Assembly: GCF_037893015.1 (NCBI RefSeq)
Contig: NC_133666.1
Span: 658,391,848 to 658,455,847 of the forward strand
Origin: Macrotis lagotis
Taxonomy: Eukaryota; Chordata; Mammalia; Peramelemorphia; Peramelidae
DNA: 64,000 bases
Reading direction: 5' to 3'
A program made the position numbers and the translations under genes. Every line of letters starts with the position of its first letter. The first letter of the stretch is position 1. The notes beneath the pieces were generated by a model, which saw nothing but the letters and a program-made list of their open reading frames with translations, had not been told where the DNA came from and made no database searches. Of the stretch, positions 32,165 to 42,457 are shown in pieces.

Positions 32165-32502
32165 TCTTTTTTTTTTTTTTAAAGTTTTTACAAGGGGCGG
32201 TTAGGTGGCGCAGTGGATAAAGCACCGGCCCTGAAGTCAGGAGTACCTGGGTTCAAATCCGGCCTTAGACCCTTTATAATGACCTCGCTGTGTGGCCTTG
32301 GGCAAGCCACTTAACCCCATTGCCTTGCAAAAACTAAAAAACTAAAAATAAAAAAATAAAGTTTTTGCAAGGCAATGGGGTTAAGTGGCTTGCCCAAGGC
32401 CACACAGCTAGGTCATTATTAAGTGTCTGAGGCCGGATTTGAACTCAGATCCTCCTGACTCCAGGGCTGGTGCTCTATCCACTGTGCCACCTAGTTGCCC
32501 CT
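32165..32502 (-). mobile_element. WSINE-like SINE split by an inverted sister copy
   Basis: The outer reverse copy has its T-rich tail at 32165-32195. It resumes at 32373 (CAATGGGGTTAAG) and ends CACCTAGTTGCCCC near 32502. Confidence 0.93.
32196..32357 (+). mobile_element. WSINE-like SINE nested in an inverted sister copy
   Basis: Full-length plus copy flanked by AAAGTTTTTACAAGG (32181-32195) and AAAGTTTTTGCAAGG (32358-32372). The two copies form inverted arms of about 135 bases with a loop of about 30 bases. Confidence 0.95.
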
Positions 32503-32979
32503 CTTTCCTTTCTCCTTGTAGAGTGGACCAGTCCTACAATTCCCAGGGAATACCAAGAGTCTGGGGAGAAATTATGGAATCATAGGATATTAGAGATCAT
32601 GCAGATCAGCTTCTTTTTCTTTTTCTTTCTTTTCTTTCATAGAGGGCAACTTCCAGAGGAAATGACTTGAATAAAGTAGCACAGTACCAAGGAAGGGGGG
32701 ACTCGCTCAGGGTGGAGGGCAGTGGGACTATCAATGGAAGGCAACACAGAAGCTAGAACCCTGTCTCTGGTACTTTCTCTGCTGCTCATCAGTGGCAGTG
32801 GGACTGTCACATAACTTCCCAGAACCTCAGTTACGTCATCAGTCAAATGGGTACAATAATCCTCACTCTGACCTCTCCCACAGGGATGTTGTAAAGTTAA
32901 AGGGCTTCTCAGGTCTTAGGGTAAACTGTTCTTTTTATTTTCTTATTTTTACTTTTGGGAAATGCCTTTTCTCCTAGAG

Positions 32980-33180
32980 CAGGTGTGTCCACCTCATAGC
33001 TCTCAGGCCACACACAGCCCTAAAACCCATTCATGCAGCATTATTACATTTTACTATTATGCTCACTGGTAACATGGGTTATAGTATAGTCATAAATAAA
33101 TATTAAATTCTACATGCAGCCCTTGATAAGCTTTTGTTGGATGATGCAGCCCAGGAGAGCTAAGAGATTAGACATCCATG
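32980..33180. mobile_element. hAT MITE, 201 bp
   Basis: It begins CAGGTGTGTCCACCTC and ends TTAGACATCCATG, imperfect inverted ends. Flanks TCCTAGAG (32972-32979) and TCCCAGAG (33181-33188) match at 7 of 8 bases, the hAT duplication length. Confidence 0.75.
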
Positions 33181-33189
33181 TCCCAGAGG

Positions 33190-33510
33190 GAAGCAGACTC
33201 AACTCTGACCTGGTGAAATGATTTTAATGGTCCCCCTCAGTCAAAGAGCAGTTCTGCCATATGAGCAAGAACTGGCTGGGAAAGGTGTTGGGTCGTTGTA
33301 TCTCAATAATAGGCCTGCCTCCCCGCAAGCAGCAAATCCAAGTTTCCCATTGATCCTGTGGGTTAAGAAACACTGGGGCATGTAGGCCACCCTTGAGAGG
33401 GGGCAGAAATCATATTTGATTTAGTGACAGGAAAGACCTGAGTTTGAATCCTGGCTTTGGCATTTATTTACGAGCTGTTTGACCCTCAGCTCATCATTAA
33501 ACTCTCTGAA
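33190..33510. other. Intron 2 sequence, mostly unassigned
   Basis: 33190-33400 shows no recognised repeat. 33420-33510 is a weak CORE-SINE head (GACCTGAGTTTGAATCCTGG). Confidence 0.35.
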
Positions 33511-33514
33511 CCTT

Positions 33515-33715
33515 CGTACAATCATTTATTTCTTTTTGATTTGACTCTTTGTGACCCCTGATTTGGGTTTTCTTGGCAAAGACACTGGAAAAACAGTTAA
33601 GTGACTTGCCCAAGGTTATACAGTTAAGTGTCTGAAACCTGATTTGAACTCAGGAAGCTGAATCTTCCTGTTCCCAGGCCAGGTGCACTCTTCACTATAT
33701 GATGCCATTTAGTTA
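33515..33715 (-). mobile_element. MAR1-type SINE
   Basis: TTGACTCTTTGTGACCCCTG, GGTTTTCTTGGCAAAGACAC and GATTTGAACTCAGGAAGCTG; the core is shortened. Confidence 0.75.
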
Positions 33716-33719
33716 TCCA

Positions 33720-34200
33720 TTCAACTATAAAATGGCAATAAAAATAATATTAGAAGAATCCATTTCATGTGGCTGTGGTGAGGCTTGATGAGAGGCTAGC
33801 CTATGGAGGGGACTTTTTGACCCTTAAGACATTTTATGGATACCAATTATTTTTATTCCATTAGTGGATATACTCACTGCCCTGCCAGGAGGGAGGGAAG
33901 GAGAAGCCCCAGCCTCAGGGAGAAGTCCTTAGCCTTGGTCTGAAGAGGCCTTAAGTATGGTGAGTAAAGCTAGTGAAGAAGACAGGCTCCGTCTGAAGGA
34001 CGGCCCCTTATTTCAAGCTAATAAAGTTGTCAGACTACTGGTGAGTGGAGAGCCTTGGAGAAAATCAATGGGTCCCTGAGGACTTTCAGAGGGGAGAGAA
34101 CATCCCTATCTATAAAGACAGATATCACCTAGATGCCTATCTCCATTTCTATCGATATTTCTTTACATAAAAAGAGATTAACAACTCACTGAGAGATTTA
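33720..34200. other. Unassigned intron 2 sequence
   Basis: No exon, RNA gene or clear repeat is seen. Confidence 0.3.
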
Positions 34201-34204
34201 TAAA

Positions 34205-34330
34205 ATAGATTTATAGAGCCTTTGAGCAGATAGGGACCTTAAAGGTCATCTAGTCCAACCCTTTCATTTTACAGATGGAGGAAACTGAGGCTCAGAAAGG
34301 GAGGGACATCCTTAAATTCACAGACAATTG
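34205..34330 (-). mobile_element. CORE-SINE (THER1/MIR3-like)
   Basis: GGGACCTTAAAGGTCATCTA and TTTACAGATGGAGGAAACTG. Confidence 0.7.
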
Positions 34331-34499
34331 AATGGCTTGTGTCCCTCCCTCCCTTCCTCCTTCACTCCTTTTTTTCCTTTTCCTCCCCCCCCCATTCATT
34401 CCTTTAAATCCTTGAAGATAGTACCCCAACCTTCTTTCGATCTCCTCTGTAAGAAGGTGGGAATGGAAGAATCCTGTCAAATGACTTGATTTTAAGCTC

Positions 34500-34735
34500 A
34501 GAGGCAACTAGGTCAAGTAGTGAATAGAGGAGTGGGCTTGAAATCAGGAGGATCTGAGTTAAAATTCTGCCTTGGATAACTATTGAGGGTATGACCTTGG
34601 GTAAGTATATTTCTCTCAGACTCAGTTTCCTTAACTGTAAAAATGGGGATGATAAGGGTAGCTACCACAACAGGTTTGTTGTAAGGGTCTAAGGAAATAG
34701 AATTTAAAGCACCCTATAAATGCAAGCCATTAGTT
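34500..34735 (+). mobile_element. CORE-SINE (MIR type), near complete
   Basis: GGGCTTGAAATCAGGAGGAT, GACCTTGGGTAAGTATATTT, GTAAAAATGGGGATGATAAG and GCACCCTATAAATGCAAGCC run in order. Confidence 0.75.
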
Positions 34736-34741
34736 TGGTTT

Positions 34742-35158
34742 TTGTCCTTTGTTATTTAAGAAGACCAAAATGATATTGCTGTATTGGAGATAAGTTATAT
34801 GTGTCCAACTGAGGCTGATCAAACCGTTATGAACACAGACGGCTCTACCTCAGGTCCGGCACAAATGGTTCATGTGAACACCTGGGGTGGGTACTCTAAA
34901 CTTACATCTCACATGTTTCCTGAGTTGCTTCAATTTTGCCTTCCCAAAGAGTGGTCCTGTGCCAGGGACTCCCAGGCTGCATAATCAGTTCTACAGTTCT
35001 TCAGAGAGACCTTCAGGGCGTCCCTCAATTGCTTCTTCTAACTCCCTTGTGAGCGCTTGCCCTGTGGGAGTTCTCCATAAAATAGTCCTTTTTGGCAAGT
35101 GTATGTACTTCTGGCCTTCTTACGATATGGCCAGACCACTGTAGGCTCATGGAATATA
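34742..35158 (-). mobile_element. Non-LTR LINE 3' end (RTE-like), C-terminus of ORF2
   Basis: On the minus strand one frame reads LQWSGHIVRR (35110-35140) and another LFYGELPQGKRSQG, KKQLRDALKVSLKN (around 35000-35085). These match the RWxGHVxRM ... LLYGEL..GKRSQGGxKKRxKDTLKxSLK C-terminus of vertebrate non-LTR retrotransposons. It is broken by frame changes and stops. The 3' tail, TTTTGGTCTTCTTAAATAAC with AAAGGACAAA, is shared with the SINE at 44270-44575. The exact LINE clade is not certain. Confidence 0.75.
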
Positions 35159-35172
35159 ACATTCTCCATTTT

Positions 35173-35322
35173 TTTTAAAGGCTTTTTTCCAAGGCAATGA
35201 GGTTAAGTGGCTTGCCCAAGATTGCACAACCAGGTAATCAATGAGTGTTTGAGGACGGATTTGAACTCAGGTCCTCCTGACTCCAGGGCTGGTGCTCTAT
35301 CCACTGTGCCATCTAGCCACCC
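35173..35322 (-). mobile_element. WSINE-like SINE
   Basis: Reverse copy flanked by AACATTCTCC on both sides (near 35158 and 35325). Confidence 0.9.
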
Positions 35323-35454
35323 CTAACATTCTCCTTTTATTGATGAGGGCAAACCTAAAGTTAAGTTACTAAGGGAAGTTAAGTGATTTAAGTCACACAG
35401 ATTTTAAGTGGTAGAGTCAGAATTCAAACTCAGAACCCTACCTATTATACTCTT

Positions 35455-35695
35455 CCTAAGAGTGAACATTTATATAGCCCCTATTGTTATTTATAGTCAT
35501 TATCTTATTTGAGCCTCACAACAACTCTGGGAGGAAGATGCTATTATTAACTCCATTTTACAGATTAGGAAATTGAGGCAGACAGAAGTTAAGTGAGTTA
35601 CCCAGGGTTTCACAGCTAGTAAGTGTCTGAGTCTGAATTTGAACTCAGTTCTTCTTGATGCCAGGTTCAGCACTCTAACTACTGAGTCACATTGC
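35455..35695 (-). mobile_element. CORE-SINE (MIR type)
   Basis: GAGCCTCACAACAACTCTGG, TTACAGATTAGGAAATTGAG and TTTGAACTCAGTTCTTCTTG. Confidence 0.75.
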
Positions 35696-35700
35696 CTTCT

Positions 35701-35846
35701 TCTTTTTTTTTGCAAGGCAATGGGATTAAGTGGCTTGCCCAAGGCCACACAGCTAGGCAATTATTAAGCATCTGAGGCCAGATTTGAACTCAGGTCCTCC
35801 TGACTCTGGGGCTGGTGCTCTATCTACTGCACCACCTAGCCACCTC
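35701..35846 (-). mobile_element. WSINE-like SINE
   Basis: Near full-length reverse copy (GAGGCCAG; CTCTATCTACTGCACC variant). Confidence 0.92.
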
Positions 35847-35867
35847 TACGTTGCCCTTTTGTTTTTA

Positions 35868-35922
35868 AAGGTTTTTTGCAAGGCAATGGGGTTATATGGC
35901 TTGCCCAAGACCTACATTGCCT
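35868..35922 (-). mobile_element. WSINE-like SINE, 3' end only
   Basis: GGTTTTTTGCAAGGCAATGG and TATGGCTTGCCCAAGACC, then abrupt loss. Confidence 0.85.
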
Positions 35923-36190
35923 TCTAATGTAGTAAAATTATATGGAAGCATATTTCAAACCTCCTTTATATACTGGGCTCCTAGCTGTTCCACAAATAAG
36001 ACACTACATCTCTTAATTCTGGACATTCTTTCTGGCTGTCCTTAGATGCCTAGATGCCTTCCCTCCTCTGCTCTGTCTATTGATTTCCCTGACTTCCTTT
36101 AAGTATTGATTAAAATCTCACCTCCTACAGGAAGTCTTCCCTAGTCCCTCTTCATTCCAGTGCCTTTCCTCTGTTCATTATTTCCTCCTT

Positions 36191-36221
36191 ATGTCATTTT
36201 GGTCTTCTTCAATAATGAAGG
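36191..36221 (+). mobile_element. Tail-only fragment of the RTE-like LINE or SINE
   Basis: ATGTCATTTTGGTCTTCTTC followed by AATAATGAAGG is the 3' tail seen at 34742 and 44281, here only about 31 bases inside an L2. Confidence 0.65.
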
Positions 36222-36408
36222 AAAAGAACTATTTTCTTCTTATCCTGCATATAACTCACTTGCATATATTTATTTGCATGTCATCTCCCCCCCATTAGAC
36301 TGTAAGCTTCTTGAGGGCAGGGACTAGCTTTTGGTTCTTTTTGTCTTCAATCTTTAGTTTGGCACAGTGTCTGGTCTATAATAAACTCTTTTTAAAAATG
36401 GATCTTTT

Positions 36409-36553
36409 TTCTTTATTTAAGGCAACAGGGTTAAGTGACTTTCCCAAGGTTACACAGCTAGGCAATTATTAAGTATCTGAGGCCAGATTTGAACTCAGGT
36501 CCTCCTGACTCCAGGGCTAATGCTCTATCCACTGCACTACCCTGCTGCTCCCC
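36409..36553 (-). mobile_element. WSINE-like SINE
   Basis: Reverse copy with several substitutions (AAGGCAACAGGGTTAAGTGA; GCTGCTCCCC head). Confidence 0.9.
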
Positions 36554-37067
36554 CATAATAAGGTCTTAATAAATATTGACTAATCAATCAATTGATAATA
36601 GTGAAACTGAAAATGTTAAGAAATAATATTTTTCTCTGAAACTCTTTCCAGACTCTTAGGAAATACTTCTTAGAAAGATGTGTGCACACAAGGGAAAAGG
36701 TGAATGAACGTATTAAGAGGGAAAACAAAACTTAACCCTTGTTTGGTTCACCCCCAGGGCCTCCCTATCCACCCAGTGTCCTCAGGGGCACCCTTCTCCT
36801 CTGAGGAAAGGTCAAGTTACTAGTGGAAGGAAGGAGATCCCTTTGTGGCACTCCAGGGTAAGGGGAGTGGTTCAGAACTTAGCTCCTCAGTTCTGGAATG
36901 TTAACCCAGATTGTACTTTAAGACATCTTTTCCTTGTTCAAGATCCTTTTATGTTACCTGAAATCTTGGAGCAGAGAAAAAAATGCCAGAGAGCATGAGG
37001 TACTATGCCAATCTGAACATAGCTCTTTCAAAGTTCAAAATGACTTTGGTGTAGACGATTGGTAAAT

Positions 37068-37295
37068 TGGTAAAATGGCAAATAGATGGCACAGTAGATA
37101 ATGCCAAGCCCAAATTTGACCTCAGACACTTACTAGTTATTACTAGTAAATCACTTAACCCTGTTTGCCTCAGTTTCCTCAACTGTAAAATGAGCTGAAG
37201 AAGAAAATGGTAAGCCACCCCAATATCTTTGTCAAGAAAACCCCAAATGGGATCACAAAACGTTGGACATGACTGAAACAACTGAACAACAACCA
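37068..37295 (+). mobile_element. MAR1-type SINE
   Basis: GTTTGCCTCAGTTTCCTCAA, GAAGAAAATGGTAAGCCACC and GGGATCACAAAACGTTGGAC. Confidence 0.85.
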
Positions 37296-37375
37296 CCTAG
37301 TTGTTCAATTAAGTGTCTGAGTCCAGATTTGAACTCAGGAAGATTCTATCCACTTTGACACTGAGCTGCCTTTAT
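37296..37375 (-). mobile_element. WSINE-like SINE fragment
   Basis: AATTAAGTGTCTGAGTCCAG and TTCTATCCACTTTGACAC; both ends are lost. Confidence 0.6.
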
Positions 37376-37440
37376 TTTGTTAGGTAGCAAGAGTCATTTA
37401 TTTTTCACTAATTGGGACATTTTTCTGAAGATAGATTTTT

Positions 37441-37589
37441 TTTCCCTTAGGTTTTTGCAAGGCAAATGGGGTTAAGTGGCTTGCCCAAGGCCACACAGCT
37501 AGGTAATTATTAAGTGTCTGAGACTGGATTTGAACCCAGGTCTTCCTGACTCCAGGGCCAGTGCTCTATCCACTACACTTCAGCTGCCC
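37441..37589 (-). mobile_element. WSINE-like SINE
   Basis: Flanked by CTGAAGATAGATTTTT (37425-37440 and 37590-37605). Confidence 0.95.
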
Positions 37590-38002
37590 CTGAAGATAGA
37601 TTTTTCAGAGACATGAGTATCATGGATGAGGAGTGGGTTTATGTCTATTGTGAGGCAATGACAGCTTTGGGGTTGAATTTATTTGAATGAACTAGAAATT
37701 ACATTGTTACAGAACTAAAAACCTTTTATGTACAAAAATGAAAAGTCTTACACTGAAAAATAATACTTTTAATCATGTGAATATGTAATCCTTTGTGATG
37801 TTACTTAAATAGAAATATTTGCATATATACACACATATATCTTTTGAACTATTGAAAGGACTATAGTACTTTATATTTTAATCATATCATGTTTTTGTAA
37901 GTATTCAATATATTCCTGTATATTTTTCTATGTTCTATTTTTTGTAGTCTTAAAAAGGGCTTCAAAAGTATCTGAATGTATAAAATAAAAGTAAATACCC
38001 TT

Positions 38003-38158
38003 GGGGCAGCTAGGTGGCAGTGGATAGAATACTGGCCCTGGAGTCAGTTAGTACCTGAGTTCAAATCAGTCCTCAGACACTTAATAATTACCTAGCTGTG
38101 TGGCCTTGGGCAAGCCACTTAAATTCATTTGCCTTGCAAAAACCTAAAAAAATAAAAA
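38003..38158 (+). mobile_element. WSINE-like SINE
   Basis: Near full length; it lacks two bases of the A-box (GGTGGCAGTGG). Confidence 0.93.
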
Positions 38159-38329
38159 AGAACAATTCTTCTTTGCCCACTGGGGCAAAGTCAGCTTTAG
38201 GACCTTGAACTGTGTGCACTGTGATTGAGGGGCACAAGGGGCACAAGGTTAGAGCCTGGCCTTGGTACAGTGAAAGAATACTGTCTCTCCAATCAGTGGC
38301 CCTAGATTCATTTTTCATTTTTTTATTTC

Positions 38330-38480
38330 ATTTTTTTTTTTAATTTTTGGAATGGTTTTTTGGGGCAAGGTAATGGGGTTAAGTGATTTGCCCAAAGTCA
38401 CACAGCTGAGGCTGAATTTGAACTCAGGTCTTCTTGACTCCAGGGCTAGTGCTCAATCCACTGCGCCACCTAGGTGCCCC
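38330..38480 (-). mobile_element. WSINE-like SINE, older
   Basis: Diverged reverse copy (GATTTGCCCAAAGTCACACA; GCCACCTAGGTGCCCC) about 290 bases from exon 2. Confidence 0.85.
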
Positions 38481-38771
38481 TCAGATAAATTCTTTAATCT
38501 TTTTGGACCTCAGCCTCCCACTGCATAAACTGAGGCCATTGGACTGAAGTCCCTTCCAAGTCTTTATCTCTGATCATATGAAATCAAACTTCTGGAAAAC
38601 CCCAGGTAAGAGTTCTAGCTTTTGAGTTGACCTATGCAGGTGGTTATTGGGCTCTAAGACGAGTCTGGAAAGGATATGTGTGGGGCAGTCAGATCAAGTC
38701 AGCTGAGCCCAGCCTCCCTTTCCCATCTTCTGGCTTCCCCTGGCCCCAGGTCCAGCCCCGGTAGTACTGAC

Positions 38772-38904
38772 CAAGGACACCAGTGGCCTCCAGGCCCCCA
38801 AACCGCTGCATGGCTGCAATGGCTTTGGTCAGCTCCTCCTGGGTCTGCAGCTGCCCTGTCACGGGGTCTGGTGGGGGCAGGTAACCGAACCGACTCAGCC
38901 ACTC
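38772..38904 (-). CDS. MMP17: MMP17 exon 2: prodomain
   Basis: This exon of 133 bases follows acceptor tctcttctcttccccag and ends at donor GTCAGTAC. It encodes EWLSRFGYLPPPDPVTGQ, LQTQEELTKAIAAMQRFGG and LEATGVL plus the first base of an Asp codon. This is the helical propeptide (peptidoglycan-binding-like fold) that shields the active site. Human MMP17 differs at few positions (PPADPTTGQ, ELSKAITAMQQF, ATGIL). Exon 1 should supply the signal peptide and start. An open frame continues 49 codons upstream of the acceptor without a stop and holds ATGs, but it is hydrophilic, lacks a signal peptide and is taken as intron. Confidence 0.95.
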
Positions 38905-39392
38905 CTGGGGAAGAGAAGAGAGGGACAGATAAGGAAATGGCTGGGGTCTGGAAGCCGCCGCCTGGCTGAGCATGGTCGGTCGGTCACTGCTGATGCTCTG
39001 GTGACCTTCATGCATTACCATGCTGACAGCTAATTTCCCAGCCAGCTGCAAAGTGCCCTGGATAATGGGAACAGAGAGGAGGAAATGTTGGATTATATAC
39101 TGGAGACCTGCTCATTTATCTTCCCCAGGACTGACTCCCAGCTGCATCAGTTCCATTACAGGGGATGACAGAGGCCCCCACTGAGGGGACTCTGAACACA
39201 ACCCCCCACATCCCACCCAGAGGAGGCTAAAGCCCAGTACTGTCTTTGAAACAAAAGGGCTGACCTTCTTTTCTCACTGACTCCTGCCTATCCCTGATCA
39301 CCATCTATGTAGTCTTCTGGCCACATCATCCCTTAGAATGTCTAGAATCCCTCTCCTGACTATGGGTTTCTCCCCAACCCCATGCTCCTGAT

Positions 39393-39543
39393 CAGGGGTG
39401 TCAAACCTCAATAGAAAACCACATATGAATATTATCTATCTTCGACTGTATTCATTTATTTTGATAAATCTTTCTCAATTACATTTTAAGCTGGTTATGG
39501 CCTTCCTCGGGAGGTTTGCTGGTACCATGGTTTAACATCTCTG
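39393..39543. mobile_element. Probable hAT MITE, 151 bp
   Basis: The ends CAGGGGTGTCAAACC and GGTTTAACATCTCTG are imperfect inverted repeats of hAT type. No matching 8-base flank is visible, so the ends may have drifted. Confidence 0.55.
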
Positions 39544-39589
39544 TTTCAGACTATCCTCACACATTCTTGACCACAACCCCAGTCATGAA

Positions 39590-39770
39590 ACAATAATGAC
39601 AATTAATATTTATTTAGAATTCAGACTTACAAAGCATTTCACATATATGATTTCATTTCATCCTTCCAACAAACCCTGGAAGGTAAGGTGCTAAAATTAT
39701 CTCCACTTTGCAAAGGAGGAGACTAAGACTTGGAAAAAAATATTACTTGCACAGTTATTAAGTGCTTCTC
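39590..39770 (-). mobile_element. CORE-SINE (MIR type)
   Basis: ACAAAGCATTTCACATATAT, AACCCTGGAAGGTAAGGTGC and AAAGGAGGAGACTAAGACTT. Confidence 0.55.
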
Positions 39771-39942
39771 CTATTATGTTTCCAAATATACCATACACCC
39801 TCATGCTCATCATAGTCAGCTAAATGGATAAAGTTCTGGATGTTGAGTCAGGAAGACTCAAGTTCATGAAGGGTTTTAAAAACCAGAGGATTTTATATTT
39901 GATCCTAGATGTAATAAAGAACTACTAATTTGTTGAATAGAA

Positions 39943-39974
<32 letters not shown>
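39943..39974. repeat. (TG)n microsatellite
   Basis: About 15 units. Confidence 0.95.
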
Positions 39975-39999
39975 ATAACATGGTTAGACCAATTCTTTT

Positions 40000-40142
40000 T
40001 TTTTTTTTTTTTTGCAAGGCAATGGGGTTAAGTGGCTTGCCCAAGGCCACACAGCTAGGCAATGTGTCTGAGGTCGAATTTGAACTCAGGTCTTCCTGAC
40101 TCCAGGGCTGGTACTCAGTCTACTGCGCCATCTAGCCGCCCC
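40000..40142 (-). mobile_element. WSINE-like SINE
   Basis: Flanked by AGACCAATTCTTTT (39986-39999 and 40143 onward); 10 bases are missing near the middle (AGGCAATGTGTCTGAGG). Confidence 0.93.
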
Positions 40143-40149
40143 AGACCAA

Positions 40150-40330
40150 TTCTTTTAAAAATATATATTTTATTCCTCCCCATTTATATTTATACTTTTT
40201 TAAATGTGTGTTTTTTTAAGTTTTGAGTTCCAAATTTTATTCCTTTCTCTCCTCCTTCCTGAAGACAGTCAGTAATCTGATATGGATTACACATGTATAA
40301 TCATGTAAAAAATTTCCATATTAGTCAGAC
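40150..40330 (-). mobile_element. L1 3' end remnant
   Basis: TTTTGAGTTCCAAATTTTAT and GATATGGATTACACATGTAT, reverse orientation. Confidence 0.65.
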
Positions 40331-40334
40331 CAAC

Positions 40335-41220
40335 TCTTTAGGAAGATCAATTTGACAGCTAAGAGGAGGATGGCTTGAATGAAGAGAGACCTGAGGCAGG
40401 AAGACCCACCCACTGGCTATGAATAGTCCAGGAGACAAGGGTTTGCATCAGGGTGGTGGTACTATCAGAAGAGAGAAGGGGGCAGATCTGAAGGATATTT
40501 CAAAGGAAGGATTAGAATTAACAGGCCTTGGTGATAGAAAGTGAGATGTTGAAGGACTGTAAGCCAGGGTGACTAGGAGAATGATGGTACCCTCTACAAT
40601 AATAGGGAAGTCTGGAAGAAGGAAGGGTTTAAGGGGAAATATAATAAGTTCAGTTTTTTACATGATGAATTTAAGATGTCTATGGGACATCCAGTCTAAT
40701 AGGAAGGAAAAAAATAAATATTTATTGCTCTATTCTTTATTTCTATAGTCGTTACTCTATGTTGGTTATTATGATATATTAATTGCTTTATTAAACATTA
40801 CTGTGCTAAGCAATAAGGGATTAAAAACAAAATTGAAAAACAAGACAGTCCCTGGTCTCAATGACCTTATGTTCTAATGGGAAAAAATGGTGGGGGGAAG
40901 GTACCTGGAAGCCAGGAATAGGCCAGGCAGTTGGAGATGCAAGCCTGGGGAACAGGAAAGAGGTTAGGACTGGACAAGGAGATGTAAGAATCATTTTGAT
41001 CAAGCTGAAGAGATCACCAAGAGTCTAGAGGGAGAAGAAAAGATGGCCCAGGACAGATGCAGAGTAGATACAAGGTAACCTTAGAGGAGAATGAAAGCTG
41101 CTTGGAGCCTCAGTTCTACCTTCATATTTCCGATAATAATGATACCTTGATTCTGGACTGGGCCTGTGAGTTCACTGGTATAGAAAGCTTTCTGGAGGAT
41201 ACATTCCCTACCAAAGTCTG
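40335..41220. other. Old repeat remnants and unassigned intron 1 sequence
   Basis: 40340-40680 (GAAGATCAATTTGACAGCTA; GGCTTGAATGAAGAGAGACC) is repeat-like but unassigned. No exon is seen. Confidence 0.3.
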
Positions 41221-41228
41221 TCTGAACC

Positions 41229-41277
41229 CTTCCTTCCTTCCTTCCTTCCTTCCTTCCTTCCTTCCTTCCTTCCTTCC
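41229..41277. repeat. (TTCC)n microsatellite
   Basis: About 12 units directly before a SINE T-tail. Confidence 0.95.
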
Positions 41278-41292
41278 CTCCTCTCCTTCCTT

Positions 41293-41441
41293 TCTTTCAT
41301 TTTTTGCAAGGCAATGAAGCTAAGTGACTTGTCCAGAGTCACACAGCTAGGTAATTATTAAGTGTCTGATGTCTGATTTGAACTCAGGTCCTCCTGACTC
41401 CAAGGTTAGTGCTTTATCCATTGCACCACCTAGCTGCCCCT
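41293..41441 (-). mobile_element. WSINE-like SINE
   Basis: Near full-length reverse copy. CTGAACCCTT (41223) and CCGAACCCTT (41446) may be its decayed duplication, which would put the TTCC array inside the insertion's tail. Confidence 0.9.
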
Positions 41442-41459
41442 TATCCGAACCCTTTCTAC

Positions 41460-41700
41460 TGGGGCAGTTAGGTGGTGCCATAGTGCATAGAGTTCCCTGG
41501 CCTGAATTTGAGAAGGCTTCCTGAGTTCAAGTCCAACCTCAACAGACATTTACTAGCTGTGTGAGCCTGGGGAAGTTATTTAAGCTTGTTTGCCTTAGTT
41601 TCCTTATTTGTAAAATAATCTGGAGAAGGAAATGGCAAACCAGTGTCTTTGTTAAGAAAACCTCAACTGGGGTCAGAAAGAGTCAGCCTGAACAACACCA
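41460..41700 (+). mobile_element. MAR1-type SINE
   Basis: GGGGCAGTTAGGTGGTGCCA, GTTTGCCTTAGTTTCCTTAT, GAGAAGGAAATGGCAAACCA and GGGGTCAGAAAGAGTCAG. Confidence 0.9.
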
Positions 41701-42300
41701 AATTGTCTCTTCAAGTTATAGTCATACATAGTGAGTTGCCTCGGGGACTGAGTTTTGTGCTAGGTCAAACAGCCAATATATTTCAGAAGTAGGGTCTGAA
41801 CCCAGGTCTTCCTGCCTCTTAGGTCAGTTCTTTATCCACTACCCCACTTGATTTCTGAGGTCACCATCACCATCACATCTCTCATTTTATAGTGTTTGAA
41901 GATTTATAAATCACTTTCACTGAATCAGAGAATCAAAACTGGAAGGGACCCCTGACAGTCATCTAATGCAACTCGATTTATGCCTGAATCCCATTCTGAT
42001 TCTCTAAGACACTTCCTATAATATATCTGACAGGGGGTGGTCTCAGTCTTGGAATTACGGGGATTCTCTCACAACCACTTATGGTAGCCCATTCCATTTG
42101 GATGTTGCTCTATATTCTTTACATTCCACCTTGGAAATTTATAACAACTCAAAGCTAATATTTCTTTAACCCTGACTATGAACAAGGCATTTTACTACAC
42201 TGAGGATATAAATAAGGGCAAAATTGGGTCCCTTTTCTTGATATGAATAATGTGATTTTATAATAAACCACCATTTTAGTCTATCCCCTTTGTTTTGCCT

Positions 42301-42457
42301 TTTTTTTTTTTAAGGTTTTTGCAAGGGAAATAGGGTTAAGTGGCTTGCCCAAGGCCACACAGCTAGGTAATTATTAAGTGTCTGAGACCAGATTTTGAAC
42401 CCAGGTACTCCTGACTTCAGGGCCGGTGCTTTATCCACTGTGCCACCTAGCTGCCCC
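42301..42457 (-). mobile_element. WSINE-like SINE
   Basis: Flanked by TGTTTTGCCTTT (near 42290 and 42458). Confidence 0.93.

Larger units (their letters stand above)
36050..36600 (+). mobile_element. L2 LINE 3' end with two insertions
   Basis: AAAATCTCACCTCCTACAGG, CCCATTAGACTGTAAGCTTC, TTGAGGGCAGGGACTAGC and AATAAATATTGACTAATC in order. A short LINE tail (36191-36221) and a WSINE-like copy (36409-36553) interrupt it. Confidence 0.8.
7435..38904 (-). other. MMP17: MMP17 gene body, exons 2-10 (exon 1 outside or unseen)
   Basis: MMP17 (MT4-MMP) is a zinc endopeptidase tethered to the outer cell surface by a GPI anchor. Nine exons spliced by GT/AG give one continuous frame of 549 residues plus stop, about one residue shorter than the same part of human MMP17 as I recall it. 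Exon lengths from 5' to 3' are 133, 127, 284, 177, 100, 83, 153, 258 and 335 coding bases. Introns run 30020-38771, 23376-29892, 21699-23091, 20130-21521, 13893-20029, 11541-13809, 10158-11387 and 7770-9899. MMP25 is the nearest relative, but the linker and hemopexin sequences match MMP17. No internal stop, frameshift or lost splice site was seen, so the gene looks functional. The first exon, with start codon and signal peptide, was not found. Confidence 0.96.

Noticed and set aside
34784-35144. Plus-strand open frames around 34.8-35.1 kb
   Set aside because: The coding similarity there is to a LINE on the minus strand; the plus frames are shadows.
7435-38904. MMP25 (MT6-MMP) as the identity of the gene
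   Set aside because: The hemopexin, hinge and prodomain residues match human MMP17 closely along their whole length, including the last-exon layout.
38689-39051. Open frame running 49 codons upstream of exon 2 with ATG codons, possibly an alternative first exon
   Set aside because: A strong acceptor (pyrimidine tract plus CAG) lies exactly where the family's exon 2 begins. The upstream residues are hydrophilic, match nothing in MMP17 and offer no signal peptide.
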